Positions 8,395 through 16,931 are shown, counted from the stretch's first letter. The stretch is DNA of 64,000 bases from CAZKAP01 sp964552195 (GCA_964552195.1 CAZKFM010000014.1:1-64000), one strand, 5' to 3'. A program made the numbers and translations. Notes: generated by a model from the letters alone, not told the origin.

Positions 8395-8402
8395 TATATT
8401 TG
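8395..8402 (+). promoter_or_regulatory. rpsP-rimM promoter -7 box
   Basis: TATATTTG matches TAnnTTTG exactly, about 64 bases upstream of rpsP, giving a predicted transcript start near 8409 that would include the leader hairpin. Confidence 0.6.
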
Positions 8403-8420
8403 CGCCTCGAAATTTCTAGA

Positions 8421-8460
8421 ATTAATCATCGGTGGGGTCGTGAACCTCACACAAATTAAT
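8421..8460 (+). promoter_or_regulatory. rpsP leader hairpin (possible S16 autoregulatory element)
   Basis: In the 5' untranslated region ATTAAT (8421-8426) pairs with ATTAAT (8455-8460), and inside it GTGGGGT (8432-8438) pairs with ACCTCAC (8444-8450) with one G-U pair and a 5-base loop. The stem ends 5 bases before the ATG at 8466, so folding would hide the start. Ribosomal-protein leaders of this type bind the encoded protein; I recall that an S16 leader has been proposed in Flavobacteria but cannot check identity here. Confidence 0.5.
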
Positions 8461-8465
8461 GTGAT

Positions 8466-9131
8466 ATGCCAGTACGTATTCGTCTTCAGCGACACGGAAA
8501 AAAAGGTAAACCCTTCTATTGGGTAGTGGCCGCCGATTCAAGGGCCAAGAGGGATGGAAAATTCCTCGAAAAACTCGGAACCTATAATCCGAACACCAAT
8601 CCCGCGACCATAGATCTGGACGTGGACAGCTCCGTAAAATGGTTACAAAACGGCGCTCAGCCATCCGATACTGCCCGCGCCATACTCTCTTACAAGGGGG
8701 TTATGATGAAGCACCACCTGCTGATGGGTATGAATAAGGGTGCCCTGACCGAAGAGCAGGTAGAGGAACGTTTTCAGGCCTGGTTAAAGGAAAAGCAGCA
8801 GCGGATACAGGACAAGATTGATGGACTGGACAAGGCCAAGCAAGAGGCTCGAGCCAAGGCTCTGGAAGCCGAACGAAAGGTAAACGAGGAGCGAATTGCG
8901 GCCCTGGCCCCTGAGCCCGAGGTAGAGGAGGCAGCTGCAGAAGGCGAAGAGGCCACTGCGGAAACAGCGGAAGCTGAGGTTGCCGAAGAGACTCCAGCCG
9001 AAGAAGCCCCTGCTGAAAAGGAGGCTGCTGCCACTGAGGAAGCTCCTGCTGAAGAGCCCAAGGCTGAGAAAGAGGCCCCTGCTGCCGAGGACACTCCTGC
9101 GGATTCAGAAGAAGAGAAGACCGGAGAGTAG
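8466..9131 (+). CDS. rpsP: 30S ribosomal protein S16 with long acidic tail
   Basis: Residues 1-80 are a standard S16 (Met-Pro-Val-Arg-Ile-Arg-Leu-Gln-Arg-His-Gly start, Tyr-Trp-Val-Val-Ala-Ala-Asp strand, Asn-Pro near 40). It assembles early into the 30S body. Total length is 221 residues against about 80-90 in E. coli: residues from about 100 form a charged coiled coil, and from about 150 an Ala/Glu/Pro-rich repeat tail ending in acidic residues. Such tails are common in Flavobacteriia. rimM follows ten bases later, and the pair forms the usual rpsP-rimM operon. Confidence 0.95.
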   Translation: MPVRIRLQRHGKKGKPFYWVVAADSRAKRDGKFLEKLGTYNPNTNPATIDLDVDSSVKWLQNGAQPSDTARAILSYKGVMMKHHLLMGMNKGALTEEQVEERFQAWLKEKQQRIQDKIDGLDKAKQEARAKALEAERKVNEERIAALAPEPEVEEAAAEGEEATAETAEAEVAEETPAEEAPAEKEAAATEEAPAEEPKAEKEAPAAEDTPADSEEEKTGE

Positions 9132-9141
9132 GCATAAGGCC

Positions 9142-9666
9142 ATGGACATAGAGGCCTGCTTTTATCTCGGTAAGATCGTTTCGAAGTACAGCTTTAAGGG
9201 AGAATTGCTGCTTAAGCTGGATTCGGATAATCCCGAACAATATTTAGAATTGGAGTCCGTGTTCCTCGATCTCAGGGGAACGCTGGTTCCTTTTTTTATG
9301 GAGCGATGTAAACTTCATAAATCCGATTTGCTGCGAATCGCCTTCGAGGGAGTGGATACCGAGGCCGATGCGGACGCACTGATCGGTTGCGAGGCCTATT
9401 TGCCGTTGGACATGCTTCCCAGGCTGGAAGGCAACAAGTTCTATTATCACGAAGTCATCGGATTTCGCATCGAAGATGTGAATAGGGGCGAGGTAGGTAC
9501 CCTGAGTCGTATAGACGACACCGGCGGACAGGTCATGGCCTACATCGAGTGGAAGGGCAAGGAATGGCTGTTGCCCGTAACCGATGATACCGTTAGTAAG
9601 GTGGACCGCGAAGGTCGGGTCCTCCATGTCATGGCCCCGGAAGGGCTGATCGACCTGTACCTGTAA
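9142..9666 (+). CDS. rimM: 16S rRNA processing protein RimM
   Basis: A 174-residue ribosome maturation factor that binds S19 and helps form the 3' domain of 16S rRNA. It begins Met-Asp-Ile-Glu-Ala-Cys-Phe-Tyr-Leu-Gly-Lys-Ile, the family start, followed by an N-terminal RimM beta-barrel and a C-terminal PRC-barrel-like half with Tyr-Tyr-His-Glu-Val-Ile-Gly near 100. The frame is open much further upstream through the rpsP tail, but the ATG at 9142, just after the rpsP stop, gives the normal protein. Confidence 0.92.
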   Translation: MDIEACFYLGKIVSKYSFKGELLLKLDSDNPEQYLELESVFLDLRGTLVPFFMERCKLHKSDLLRIAFEGVDTEADADALIGCEAYLPLDMLPRLEGNKFYYHEVIGFRIEDVNRGEVGTLSRIDDTGGQVMAYIEWKGKEWLLPVTDDTVSKVDREGRVLHVMAPEGLIDLYL

Positions 9667-9688
9667 TACCGCTCTTAGCCTCGAGCGA

Positions 9689-10423
9689 ATGTCGGATCAC
9701 CAGCAGTTATCCAGGGAATATTTCAGATTTAAACAGTTCTTCGTGCGGCACGATCGCTGCGCCATGAAGGTCGGTACAGACGGTATATTGCTAGGCGCCT
9801 GGGCCAGGATTCCGGATGGCCGGGTCCGAATCCTCGATGTGGGTAGCGGTTCAGGGCTGATATCCCTGCAATTGGCTCAGCGCTATCCCGAGGCAGTCCT
9901 GACCGCCCTCGAGATTGAGGAAGAGGCCGCTCTGCAGTCTGCGGAGAATTTCATGGAATCCCCCTGGTCGGACCGTCTGGAATGCATTATTGGAGATTTT
10001 GCCGATCCTCCTGCTTTTTCCGATCTCTTTCACGGGATAATCAGTAACCCCCCGTTTCACAGCGCATCCACATCTAAACGGCCGGGCGGGCGGGGCCGCG
10101 CAAGGAACACCTCTGCTCTTCCTCCTTCAACCTTGTTTCGGCAGGCATTCAATCTGAGTAGCAGTGAGGCGCGTTTTTCGCTGATCTGGCCGGGGGACAC
10201 CTTTTCAGAGATTGAGGAGGGGGCCGCACTTGCGGGTTGGTTTCCCAGTCGCCTGACCCGAATTCGAACCCGAATCGGCGGCCCCTGCAAACGCATTCTA
10301 AGTGAATGGGTCAAGGTACCTGCAAATCGGCGGGAAGAGGATGAATTGTGCATAGGGGATGCAGAGGGCAACTATAGTAGGGAATACATCCGCCTCACCG
10401 CGGATTTCTACCTTGATTTGTGA
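9689..10423 (+). CDS. trmN6: tRNA1(Val) A37 N6-methyltransferase-like protein
   Basis: A 244-residue class I SAM methyltransferase of the YfiC/TrmN6 family. It has the Phe-Arg-Phe-Lys-Gln-Phe start, a Lys-Val-Gly-Thr-Asp-Gly-Ile-Leu-Leu-Gly-Ala-Trp motif near 30, a SAM-binding Asp-Val-Gly-Ser-Gly-Ser-Gly loop near 51, and the Asn-Pro-Pro-Phe motif near 117 typical of N6-adenine methylation. E. coli TrmN6 modifies A37 of tRNA1Val. It follows rimM by 22 bases and may be part of the same transcript. Confidence 0.88.
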   Translation: MSDHQQLSREYFRFKQFFVRHDRCAMKVGTDGILLGAWARIPDGRVRILDVGSGSGLISLQLAQRYPEAVLTALEIEEEAALQSAENFMESPWSDRLECIIGDFADPPAFSDLFHGIISNPPFHSASTSKRPGGRGRARNTSALPPSTLFRQAFNLSSSEARFSLIWPGDTFSEIEEGAALAGWFPSRLTRIRTRIGGPCKRILSEWVKVPANRREEDELCIGDAEGNYSREYIRLTADFYLDL

Positions 10424-10466
10424 GCGTATTATACAAGCGAATCTCCCGGTTCTAGCGGGAGCTTCG

Positions 10467-10474
10467 TAAATTTG
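10467..10474 (+). promoter_or_regulatory. promoter -7 box of the acyl-CoA dehydrogenase gene
   Basis: TAAATTTG fits TAnnTTTG and lies 16 bases before the ATG. A short stem CTCCCG/CGGGAG (about 10444-10462) just upstream may end the preceding transcript. Confidence 0.5.
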
Positions 10475-10490
10475 ATGAAAATCACCCAGC

Positions 10491-11669
10491 ATGAAACCCG
10501 ACTTGTTCGAATCCCCCGATTATTACCTGATGGACGAGCTGTTGACCGATGAACACAAACTGGTCCGGGACGCCACACGCTCCTGGGTCAAGAAGGAGGT
10601 GTCGCCCATAATCGAGGAGCATGCCCAACGGGCTGAATTCCCCAAATCCGTAATTGGTGGACTGGCGGAAATCGGGGCATTTGGGCCCTATATCCCGGAG
10701 GAATACGGGGGGGCCGGCTTGGACCAGATCTCCTATGGCCTGATCATGCAGGAGATTGAGCGGGGCGATAGTGGTATACGTTCTACGGCCTCGGTTCAGT
10801 CTTCACTGGTGATGTATCCGATCTTCAAATACGGAACGGAGGAACAGCGCAAGAAATTCCTGCCGAAATTAGCCTCTGGCAAGATGATGGGTTGCTTCGG
10901 TCTTACCGAGCCGAACCACGGATCGAATCCCGGGGGCATGGAGACCCGGTATACTGATCAGGGAGATCATTTTCTGCTCAACGGCGCCAAGCTGTGGATC
11001 TCGAATTCACCCTTTGCCGATATCGCCGTCGTATGGGCCAAAAACGAGGAAGGCCGCATCCACGGTCTGATTGTGGAGCGCGGCATGGAGGGCTTCAGCA
11101 CTCCGGAGACCCACGGGAAATGGTCGCTCAGGGCATCGGCTACGGGTGAACTGATCTTCGATAATGTCCGCGTTCCCAAGGAAAACCTGCTTCCCGGCAG
11201 GAGTGGACTCGGGGCACCACTGAGTTGCCTGGATTCTGCGCGCTACGGCATTGCCTGGGGTGCCATAGGAGCGGCCATGGATTGTTATGATACAGCCCTG
11301 CGCTATGCCAAGGAGCGGGAGCAGTTTGGTAAGCCCATAGCGGGATTTCAGCTGCAGCAGAAGAAACTGGCAGAGAGCATAACCGAGATCACCAAGGCCC
11401 AGTTGCTGGTCCTTCGCCTCGGACAGCTCAAGAACGAGGACCGAGCCAGCAGCGCCCAGATATCCATGGCCAAAAGGAACAATGTGGAAATGGCCCTTAA
11501 GATTGCCAGGGAATCCCGACAGATACTCGGAGGTATGGGTATCATGGGAGACTACCCCATCATGCGTCATATGATGAATCTCGAAAGCGTGGTGACCTAT
11601 GAGGGCACCCATGACATTCACCTGCTAATCACCGGTGCCGATATTACCGGCATCACGGCCTTTATGTAA
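10491..11669 (+). CDS. acyl-CoA dehydrogenase, glutaryl-CoA dehydrogenase-like
   Basis: A 392-residue FAD flavoprotein with all three acyl-CoA dehydrogenase domains. The Glu-Arg-Gly-Asp-Ser-Gly-Ile-Arg-Ser and Gln-Ser-Ser-Leu-Val-Met-Tyr-Pro-Ile block (about residues 85-105), the FAD-contacting Gly-Leu-Thr-Glu-Pro near 140, and the catalytic-base motif Thr-Tyr-Glu-Gly-Thr-His-Asp near 370 are those of glutaryl-CoA dehydrogenase, which oxidises and decarboxylates glutaryl-CoA to crotonyl-CoA in lysine and tryptophan degradation. Substrate identity is inference. It is convergent with dnaE2, with only two bases between the stops. Confidence 0.85.
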   Translation: MKPDLFESPDYYLMDELLTDEHKLVRDATRSWVKKEVSPIIEEHAQRAEFPKSVIGGLAEIGAFGPYIPEEYGGAGLDQISYGLIMQEIERGDSGIRSTASVQSSLVMYPIFKYGTEEQRKKFLPKLASGKMMGCFGLTEPNHGSNPGGMETRYTDQGDHFLLNGAKLWISNSPFADIAVVWAKNEEGRIHGLIVERGMEGFSTPETHGKWSLRASATGELIFDNVRVPKENLLPGRSGLGAPLSCLDSARYGIAWGAIGAAMDCYDTALRYAKEREQFGKPIAGFQLQQKKLAESITEITKAQLLVLRLGQLKNEDRASSAQISMAKRNNVEMALKIARESRQILGGMGIMGDYPIMRHMMNLESVVTYEGTHDIHLLITGADITGITAFM

Positions 11670-11671
11670 CT

Positions 11672-14600
11672 TTAACTCTGACTATCTCTGGACTCAGTTC
11701 TTGGGTCAAGTCTTGCCCGGCCCCCCTTGGGGTCGCTGTAGCGCGGGTCGGGTATATACGCCTCCTTGTGCAGGTAATCCACCTCGATACTCAGGAAGTC
11801 GAATTCGCTGGCGACCTTGCCGCGGACCCGGTAGATGCCCCTGCCCCTGAACGGGTATTTGGCGGCCACCGGCGGGAAGAGCACAGCGTCGAACACTGCC
11901 CCCTGTTGGTCGATAAAGGTAGCGAAGGACATGCGGTCGCCCTTATGGGTCCGGGTGGGTTTGACGGTGACCAGGTAGCCGTAAAGCTCGATGGTCCGAT
12001 TCCTGTACTGCTCCAGGTCTTTCTGTCCCAGAGTGTGCTGGGGCGGGTGTTCCAGGAGTTCGAAGGGGCTGACCAGGGGAAAGCCCAGGAGTTCGATCTG
12101 TTCGTAGGCCTCTTCCAGCCGATCCACGCTCAGGCTGGGAATTTCGAAACGGGGCTGCTGGGCCGCGAAAAGTTTGGGCTGTTCGGCGGGTCGGTTATCC
12201 CTGGACAGCAGCAGGTGTACCTTCCAGAGAAGTTCGTGTTTGTTTGGTCCGAAGGATCGGAAGGCACCCACGCGAACCAGCAGTCGTACCTGCTCCAGTG
12301 AGGCGTGAATCCGATCGAGGAAATCCTCCAGGGAGGTAAAACTACCGCTCCGCCTGCGCTCTTCCAGTATGCGAAAAACCAGCCGCTCTTCCAGTTCGCG
12401 TACGTACATGAATCCCAGGTAGATCTGCTTCCCGTATATGCGGTTTGCCATGAAGCTGCGGTTGATACAGGGGGGGTGTATGTCCGCTCCCTGCATGCGC
12501 GCATCGTGTATGTAGAATTCGGGGCGGTAGAATCCCCCGCCGTTATTGAGTACGGCCACGGCGTACTCCAGCGGGAAGTAGGCGCGGAGGAACAGGCTCT
12601 GGTAGCTCTCGACCGCGTAGGAGGCGGAGTGCCCCTTGGCGAAGGCATAACCGGCAAAGCTCGCCACTTGCTGCCAGACCTCCTGTACGAGTTCCTCGGA
12701 ATAGCCCTTGTTCCGGCAGTTGTGGATGAACTTCTCCCGGATCTTCTCGAATTCCTCCAGGGACCGGTATTTGCCACTCATTCCCCGGCGCAGTACATCG
12801 GCCTCCCCCAGGTCCAGGCCCGCGAAGTGGTGGGCCACCTTGATCACGTCCTCCTGGTAGACCATTACGCCATAGGTGTCGGGCATGATGTCGAGCATTA
12901 CCGGGTGAGCCTCTCGTTGTGCGCGTTCCGGATCCCGGTGACGGAGAATGTACTCGCGCATCATACCGCTCTTGGATACCCCGGGTCGAATAATGGAACT
13001 GGCGGCCACCAGCCCCAGGTAGTTATCGACGCCCAGCTTGGTCAGCAGCATCCGCATGGCCGGGGATTCCACGTAAAAACACCCTATGCACTGGGCCGTG
13101 CGGATCAGTTCGTTTACAACGGGATCCTCCTTGAATCGGCGGATATCGTGTATGTCGACCTCTTCGGCTTCTTCGGGCCGGTTGTAGCTCAGGATTTCCA
13201 GAGTCTCCTTGATTTTGCCCAGGCCCCGCTGTGCGAGTATGTCGAACTTGTAGAGACCGGCGTCTTCCGCCGCGATCATATCGAATTGGGTGGTCGGAAA
13301 TCCTTTGGGTGGCAGGTGGGTAGCACCGAAATAGTGGATGGGTCTCTGGCTAATGAGGATGCCGCTGGCGTGTATGCTCAGGTAGTTGGGTATGTCCCGG
13401 AAAAGCGGCAGGTAGCGCAGGATCACCTCGGTGATATGGTCGTTTTTCCCCCTTGGACCGGGTTGTACACCGCTTCCCAAACGGTCGATTTCCTCCTTGG
13501 GCAGCCCGAACACCTTGCCGAGTTCGCGCAGTATGCCCCGGTCCTGAAAGGTGACGTAAGAGCCAAGCAGGCATACATGGGGAAAGCGATCGAAGATGTA
13601 GCGGGTCATCTCCTCCCGGTCCCTCCAGGAGAAGTCGATATCGAAGTCGGGTGGGTTCGCGCGGTACAGGTTGATAAAGCGCTCGAAGTACAGGTCGAGT
13701 TCCATGGGGTCCACATCGGTAATCCTGAGCAGGTAGGCGACCACGCTGTTGGCCCCGCTGCCCCGACCCACGTAGTGAAACCCGCGTTTGCGCGCGTACG
13801 ACACGATGTCCCAGTTGATCAGGAAATAGGATACGAAGTCCTTGGCCTTGATCAGTTCCAGTTCCTTTCGGATGCGGCTGCGAATCTCCAGGGTGACCTC
13901 CCGGTAGCGGTAGGGGAGGCCTTCCCGGCACAGGCGCTCGAGTAACACCTCGTCCTTGGCCGTACTCCCGGTATAGCTCTCCTGGTTCTGGGGCCTGCGG
14001 TCCGCCGAGAAGTCGAAGCTGATCTCGCACTGTTCCATCAACCGCCTGGTGTTCTCCAGTATAAAAGGGTATTCCGCGAATACCTGAACCATGTTCTCCA
14101 CGGGGTACATGCAGGATTCCGGATCGGCCAGTTCGCTTTCCGGTAGCTTGCTCAGCAGGGTGTTGCCGTCGATGGCCCTCAGCAGGCGATGCAGGTTGAA
14201 GTCGCGCCGGTTGCGGAAGGTCACCGGCTGCATGAGGACTAGTTTGTCCCTGTGATGTATCAACCTGGAAAATGGCAGCCTCCTCAGGTCCCGGATCGAG
14301 ATTCCTATAAACTCGTGCGTGTCGAATTCCGTCTGTTCGTTCAGCAGCACGGTCTCGAAGGGGTAGATGACCCAGGCCCGTCTGAAGTGGGGTGCCCGCC
14401 GCGCAAATTCGCGCTTCTCGTGCAGATGCTCAGACAGGAAGTCATTCAGTTCCCGAAACCCCTCGTTGTTGCGTGCCAGCCCTACAAAACAGGGCTCCGC
14501 TCCGTTGCGGAAGTCGATCCCCAGCAAAGGGGTGATCCCGTATTCTTCCGCCCGGCGTACGAAGCTCAGGCAGGCCGAGGTGTTGTTGATATCGGTAAGT

Positions 14601-14701
14601 GCAATCCGGCCGATACCGTTGTCACGGGCCATCCGGAGGAGCTCCACTTCCGAGAAGGTGCCGTAGCGCAGGCTGTAATAGGTATGGCAGTTCAGGTACA
14701 T
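11672..14701 (-). CDS. dnaE2: error-prone DNA polymerase III alpha paralogue (DnaE2/ImuC-like)
   Basis: A 1009-residue C-family polymerase lacking the exonuclease. The N-terminal PHP domain is degenerate (Asn-Cys-His-Thr-Tyr-Tyr instead of His-x-His-x-His), as expected for a translesion enzyme. The polymerase core keeps Gly-Arg-Gly-Ser-Gly-Ala-Asn-Ser (about 310) and the catalytic Pro-Asp-Phe-Asp-Ile-Asp-Phe (about 350); an OB fold lies near the end. It is 8 bases downstream of the Y-family polymerase gene, the usual damage-response pairing. No ImuA or SulA-like third member is present. Confidence 0.88.
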   Translation of the reverse strand: MYLNCHTYYSLRYGTFSEVELLRMARDNGIGRIALTDINNTSACLSFVRRAEEYGITPLLGIDFRNGAEPCFVGLARNNEGFRELNDFLSEHLHEKREFARRAPHFRRAWVIYPFETVLLNEQTEFDTHEFIGISIRDLRRLPFSRLIHHRDKLVLMQPVTFRNRRDFNLHRLLRAIDGNTLLSKLPESELADPESCMYPVENMVQVFAEYPFILENTRRLMEQCEISFDFSADRRPQNQESYTGSTAKDEVLLERLCREGLPYRYREVTLEIRSRIRKELELIKAKDFVSYFLINWDIVSYARKRGFHYVGRGSGANSVVAYLLRITDVDPMELDLYFERFINLYRANPPDFDIDFSWRDREEMTRYIFDRFPHVCLLGSYVTFQDRGILRELGKVFGLPKEEIDRLGSGVQPGPRGKNDHITEVILRYLPLFRDIPNYLSIHASGILISQRPIHYFGATHLPPKGFPTTQFDMIAAEDAGLYKFDILAQRGLGKIKETLEILSYNRPEEAEEVDIHDIRRFKEDPVVNELIRTAQCIGCFYVESPAMRMLLTKLGVDNYLGLVAASSIIRPGVSKSGMMREYILRHRDPERAQREAHPVMLDIMPDTYGVMVYQEDVIKVAHHFAGLDLGEADVLRRGMSGKYRSLEEFEKIREKFIHNCRNKGYSEELVQEVWQQVASFAGYAFAKGHSASYAVESYQSLFLRAYFPLEYAVAVLNNGGGFYRPEFYIHDARMQGADIHPPCINRSFMANRIYGKQIYLGFMYVRELEERLVFRILEERRRSGSFTSLEDFLDRIHASLEQVRLLVRVGAFRSFGPNKHELLWKVHLLLSRDNRPAEQPKLFAAQQPRFEIPSLSVDRLEEAYEQIELLGFPLVSPFELLEHPPQHTLGQKDLEQYRNRTIELYGYLVTVKPTRTHKGDRMSFATFIDQQGAVFDAVLFPPVAAKYPFRGRGIYRVRGKVASEFDFLSIEVDYLHKEAYIPDPRYSDPKGGRARLDPRTESRDSQS

Positions 14702-14709
14702 ACGCTTAG

Positions 14710-15924
14710 CTATTGCTTTCGGTGGGCCAGCAGGGTGGGGGGCTCCCCGTTGAAGGGGTTATACATCCTGCCTATGGTTCGGGACCCCATGGCCGCGGCG
14801 CGCAGGACCGAACGGTCCCCATAGCGGTCTCGGATGTGGTCCATCGCCCGGTAGAGGTTCAGGGTTTCTTCGTTGTCTTCGAACAGATTGATCTGGTAAC
14901 TTCCCGAGACCAGGTGGCTGAAGCGTACCCCGATCAGGCGGACCCGCATCCGTTTGTTGTAGAGCCTGCCAAACAGGTCCAGTATGCGGGGGATCAGCAG
15001 GTGATCTGCACTGGTGTAAGGGATGCGGAGCTGGCGGGTGTGGGTGCTAAAATCCGAGTAACGAATCTTTACCGCTATGCAGGCCGTGAGCTTTTCCCCC
15101 CGCCGGAGCTGGTAGGCCAGGTTTTCCGTCATGGCGATCAGTATACCCTTCAGGCGCTTTACGTCTATGGTATCCCGGTCGAAGGTGCGCTCGGTCGAAA
15201 TGGACTTGCGCTCGCAGAAGGGTACTACCGGGCTGTGGTCGATGCCGTTGGCCCGCTTCCAGATTACCCTGCCCTGTTCGCCCAGTACCCGTTGCATCAG
15301 GTCGATCGGCATTTCCTGTACGGTGCGCACCTGCCGCACCCCCAGCGAGCGCAGCGTCTGGTAGGTCTTACTCCCTACCATCGGAATCTTGCGTACCGAA
15401 AGGGGAGCCAGGAAGGGTTTCTCGAATCCGTGGTCGATCTTGATTTGATCGTTGGGTTTCGCCTCTCCCGTAGCCACCTTGGAAACCACTTTGTTTACCG
15501 ACAGGCCAAAAGAGAGGGGCAGGCCGGTTTCCCTTATAATTTTCTGACGCATTTCGGTAGCGTATTTGTAGCAACCGAAGAAGCGGTCCATCCCGGAGAG
15601 GTCTGCATAGAACTCGTCTATACTGGATTTTTCGAATATGGGGACCTCTTCTTTGATGATGTCCGTGACCATGTCGGAATAGCGGCTGTAGGTGCCGGCA
15701 TTCCCGCGGATCACTACGGCTTCCGGACAGAGCTCCCGGGCCATCTTCATCGGCATGCCCGAGTGGACTCCGAAGGAACGGGTTTCGTAGCTGCAGGCGG
15801 CTACCACTCCCCGGTCGCTGGTTCCGCCTACCAGTATGGGCTTATGGCGCAGTTCCCGGTTCAGGAGGCGCTCCACGGACACGAAAAAGGTGTCCAGGTC
15901 AAGATGCAGTATGGTCTTTTCCAC
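14710..15924 (-). CDS. dinB: Y-family DNA polymerase (DinB/Pol IV-like)
   Basis: A 404-residue translesion polymerase. Catalytic motif Leu-Asp-Leu-Asp-Thr-Phe-Phe-Val-Ser-Val-Glu is at residues 7-17 and the second acidic motif Ser-Ser-Ile-Asp-Glu-Phe-Tyr-Ala-Asp near 100; helix-hairpin-helix and little-finger regions follow. I place the start at the GTG at 15922-15924 (Met-Glu-Lys-Thr-Ile-Leu-His), because family proteins start immediately before motif I and the longer frame has no homologous look. It is first in the dinB-dnaE2 operon, with two repeated dyads upstream. Confidence 0.88.
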   Translation of the reverse strand: MEKTILHLDLDTFFVSVERLLNRELRHKPILVGGTSDRGVVAACSYETRSFGVHSGMPMKMARELCPEAVVIRGNAGTYSRYSDMVTDIIKEEVPIFEKSSIDEFYADLSGMDRFFGCYKYATEMRQKIIRETGLPLSFGLSVNKVVSKVATGEAKPNDQIKIDHGFEKPFLAPLSVRKIPMVGSKTYQTLRSLGVRQVRTVQEMPIDLMQRVLGEQGRVIWKRANGIDHSPVVPFCERKSISTERTFDRDTIDVKRLKGILIAMTENLAYQLRRGEKLTACIAVKIRYSDFSTHTRQLRIPYTSADHLLIPRILDLFGRLYNKRMRVRLIGVRFSHLVSGSYQINLFEDNEETLNLYRAMDHIRDRYGDRSVLRAAAMGSRTIGRMYNPFNGEPPTLLAHRKQ

Positions 15925-15951
15925 AGCATATTTTTGGGGGAATAAAAATAT

Positions 15952-15980
15952 GGAAATAATCCGTTTTGTGGAATATATCC
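15952..15980. promoter_or_regulatory. candidate damage-response operator of dinB-dnaE2
   Basis: GGAAATAATCC (15952-15962) and GGAATATATCC (15970-15980) are two near-identical GGA-N5-TCC dyads, 9 of 11 bases alike, 18 bp apart, within 60 bases upstream of the dinB start. A paired operator is expected for an SOS-type repressor, but the Bacteroidota box is not one I can name. Confidence 0.35.
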
Positions 15981-16092
15981 AATAATTATATTTCAACCAT
16001 AACCGGAGCTCGCGTTGGCCAGGCCGCACGGGACCGAAACATAACGGGCTTAAATAAATAGGTAAAAGCAGAGGCTAGTCCGAAATCCTGTA

Positions 16093-16100
16093 TATCTTTG
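16093..16100 (+). promoter_or_regulatory. promoter -7 box of the structured leader
   Basis: TATCTTTG matches TAnnTTTG. Transcription would begin near 16107, at the start of the structured segment. Confidence 0.5.
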
Positions 16101-16106
16101 TTATCG

Positions 16107-16203
16107 TGTGTGAGGTAAGGGACCGAAAGGAACCTTATCGTGGCGGACCTGCGAAGGAAAAGCAGGAGCCAACCAAAGGCTTTCCATCTGGGAGGCTTTT
16201 TTT
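16107..16203 (+). ncRNA. candidate structured RNA or cis-regulatory leader, about 97 nt
   Basis: Between the -7 box and a run of seven T (16197-16203) several helices can be drawn: AAGG/CCTT with an inner CC-GAAA-GG tetraloop hairpin (16117-16136); TGGC/GCCA (16141-16144 with 16168-16171) enclosing CCTGC/GCAGG (16148-16152 with 16162-16166) and a purine-rich loop; and GGAAA in that loop is complementary to TTTCC (16181-16185), a possible pseudoknot. AGCC (16167-16170) could pair with either GGCT (16178-16181) or GGCT (16194-16197) beside the T run, a switch-like choice. The nitroreductase gene starts 109 bases downstream. It fits no RNA family I can name with confidence. Confidence 0.4.
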
Positions 16204-16312
16204 GTATTTTTCAAATACGAACTGCGGGGAATGAGCGGATTAAATAGCGTCAGGGCAGTAAGGAAACTCCGCAGCAGGATTCCGGGTAAGGCCCGGCACA
16301 AAATCGAACCCC
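16204..16312. other. spacer between structured RNA and nitroreductase gene
   Basis: It starts with a small hairpin GTATTT/AAATAC (16204-16218) directly after the T run. No gene is seen in it. Confidence 0.4.
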
Positions 16313-16873
16313 ATGGCTGACATATTCGACATCATCAAGAGGCGCCGGTCCGTTTTTCCCGCACAGTATATCGACAAACCCATCCCCAGGCCTATAATCG
16401 AGAAACTCCTGGATGCTGCCAACTGGGCACCCACCCACAAGAAAACCGAACCCTGGCGGTTCAAGGTTATCACCGGGGACAAGCGACAGGAACTCGGGGA
16501 GTTTCTGGCGGCCACCTATGAGCAGACCGCCGAGAAGCCCAAGAAACTCAAAATGCGGAAGCTCAGGGAGAACCCCCAGAAATCCGCTGCGGTGATCCTG
16601 ATCTGTATGCAGCGGGACCCGGACGAGCGCCTGCCGGCCTGGGAGGAACTGGCCGCCACGGCCATGGCGGTACAGAATATCTGGCTGGGATGTACGGAAC
16701 TAGGCATCGGCTGCTACTGGAGCTCGCCGGGCCTGATATCCGAAATGCACCGGTTTATTCCCTTGCAGCCCGGGGAAAAATGCCTCGGACTTCTATATAT
16801 GGGGTATTACGAACAGGAGATTCCCGAAGGCGAAAGGGGGGAGGCGACAGCCAAGGTAGAATGGCTGGACTGA
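16313..16873 (+). CDS. nitroreductase family protein
   Basis: A 186-residue FMN-dependent nitroreductase-fold protein. It shows the N-terminal Arg-Arg-Arg-Ser FMN-phosphate contact (residues 10-13), the Ala-Pro-Thr-His-Lys-Lys-Thr-Glu-Pro-Trp-Arg-Phe segment near 39, and the C-terminal Gly-Leu-Leu-Tyr-Met-Gly-Tyr strand. Related proteins reduce quinones, flavins or nitro compounds using NAD(P)H; the substrate cannot be told. It is preceded by the candidate structured RNA and is convergent with the DUF456 gene. Confidence 0.85.
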   Translation: MADIFDIIKRRRSVFPAQYIDKPIPRPIIEKLLDAANWAPTHKKTEPWRFKVITGDKRQELGEFLAATYEQTAEKPKKLKMRKLRENPQKSAAVILICMQRDPDERLPAWEELAATAMAVQNIWLGCTELGIGCYWSSPGLISEMHRFIPLQPGEKCLGLLYMGYYEQEIPEGERGEATAKVEWLD

Positions 16874-16931
16874 GTTCACCCAAAAGACATCAAAAGTCAA
16901 GTGCACCGCACCTGGTCTGGACAATGCAGGC

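Noticed and set aside
12305..13945. Plus-strand frame of 546 codons inside dnaE2
   Set aside because: Antisense shadow of the polymerase; no recognisable domain.
14713..15945. Plus-strand frame of 410 codons opposite dinB
   Set aside because: Antisense shadow; the minus strand shows all Y-family motifs.
16107..16203. Small bacterial SRP RNA
   Set aside because: Size and a GAAGGAA/AGCAG resemblance tempted me, but the invariant SRP loop is interrupted by extra bases and the ends do not pair as one long hairpin.
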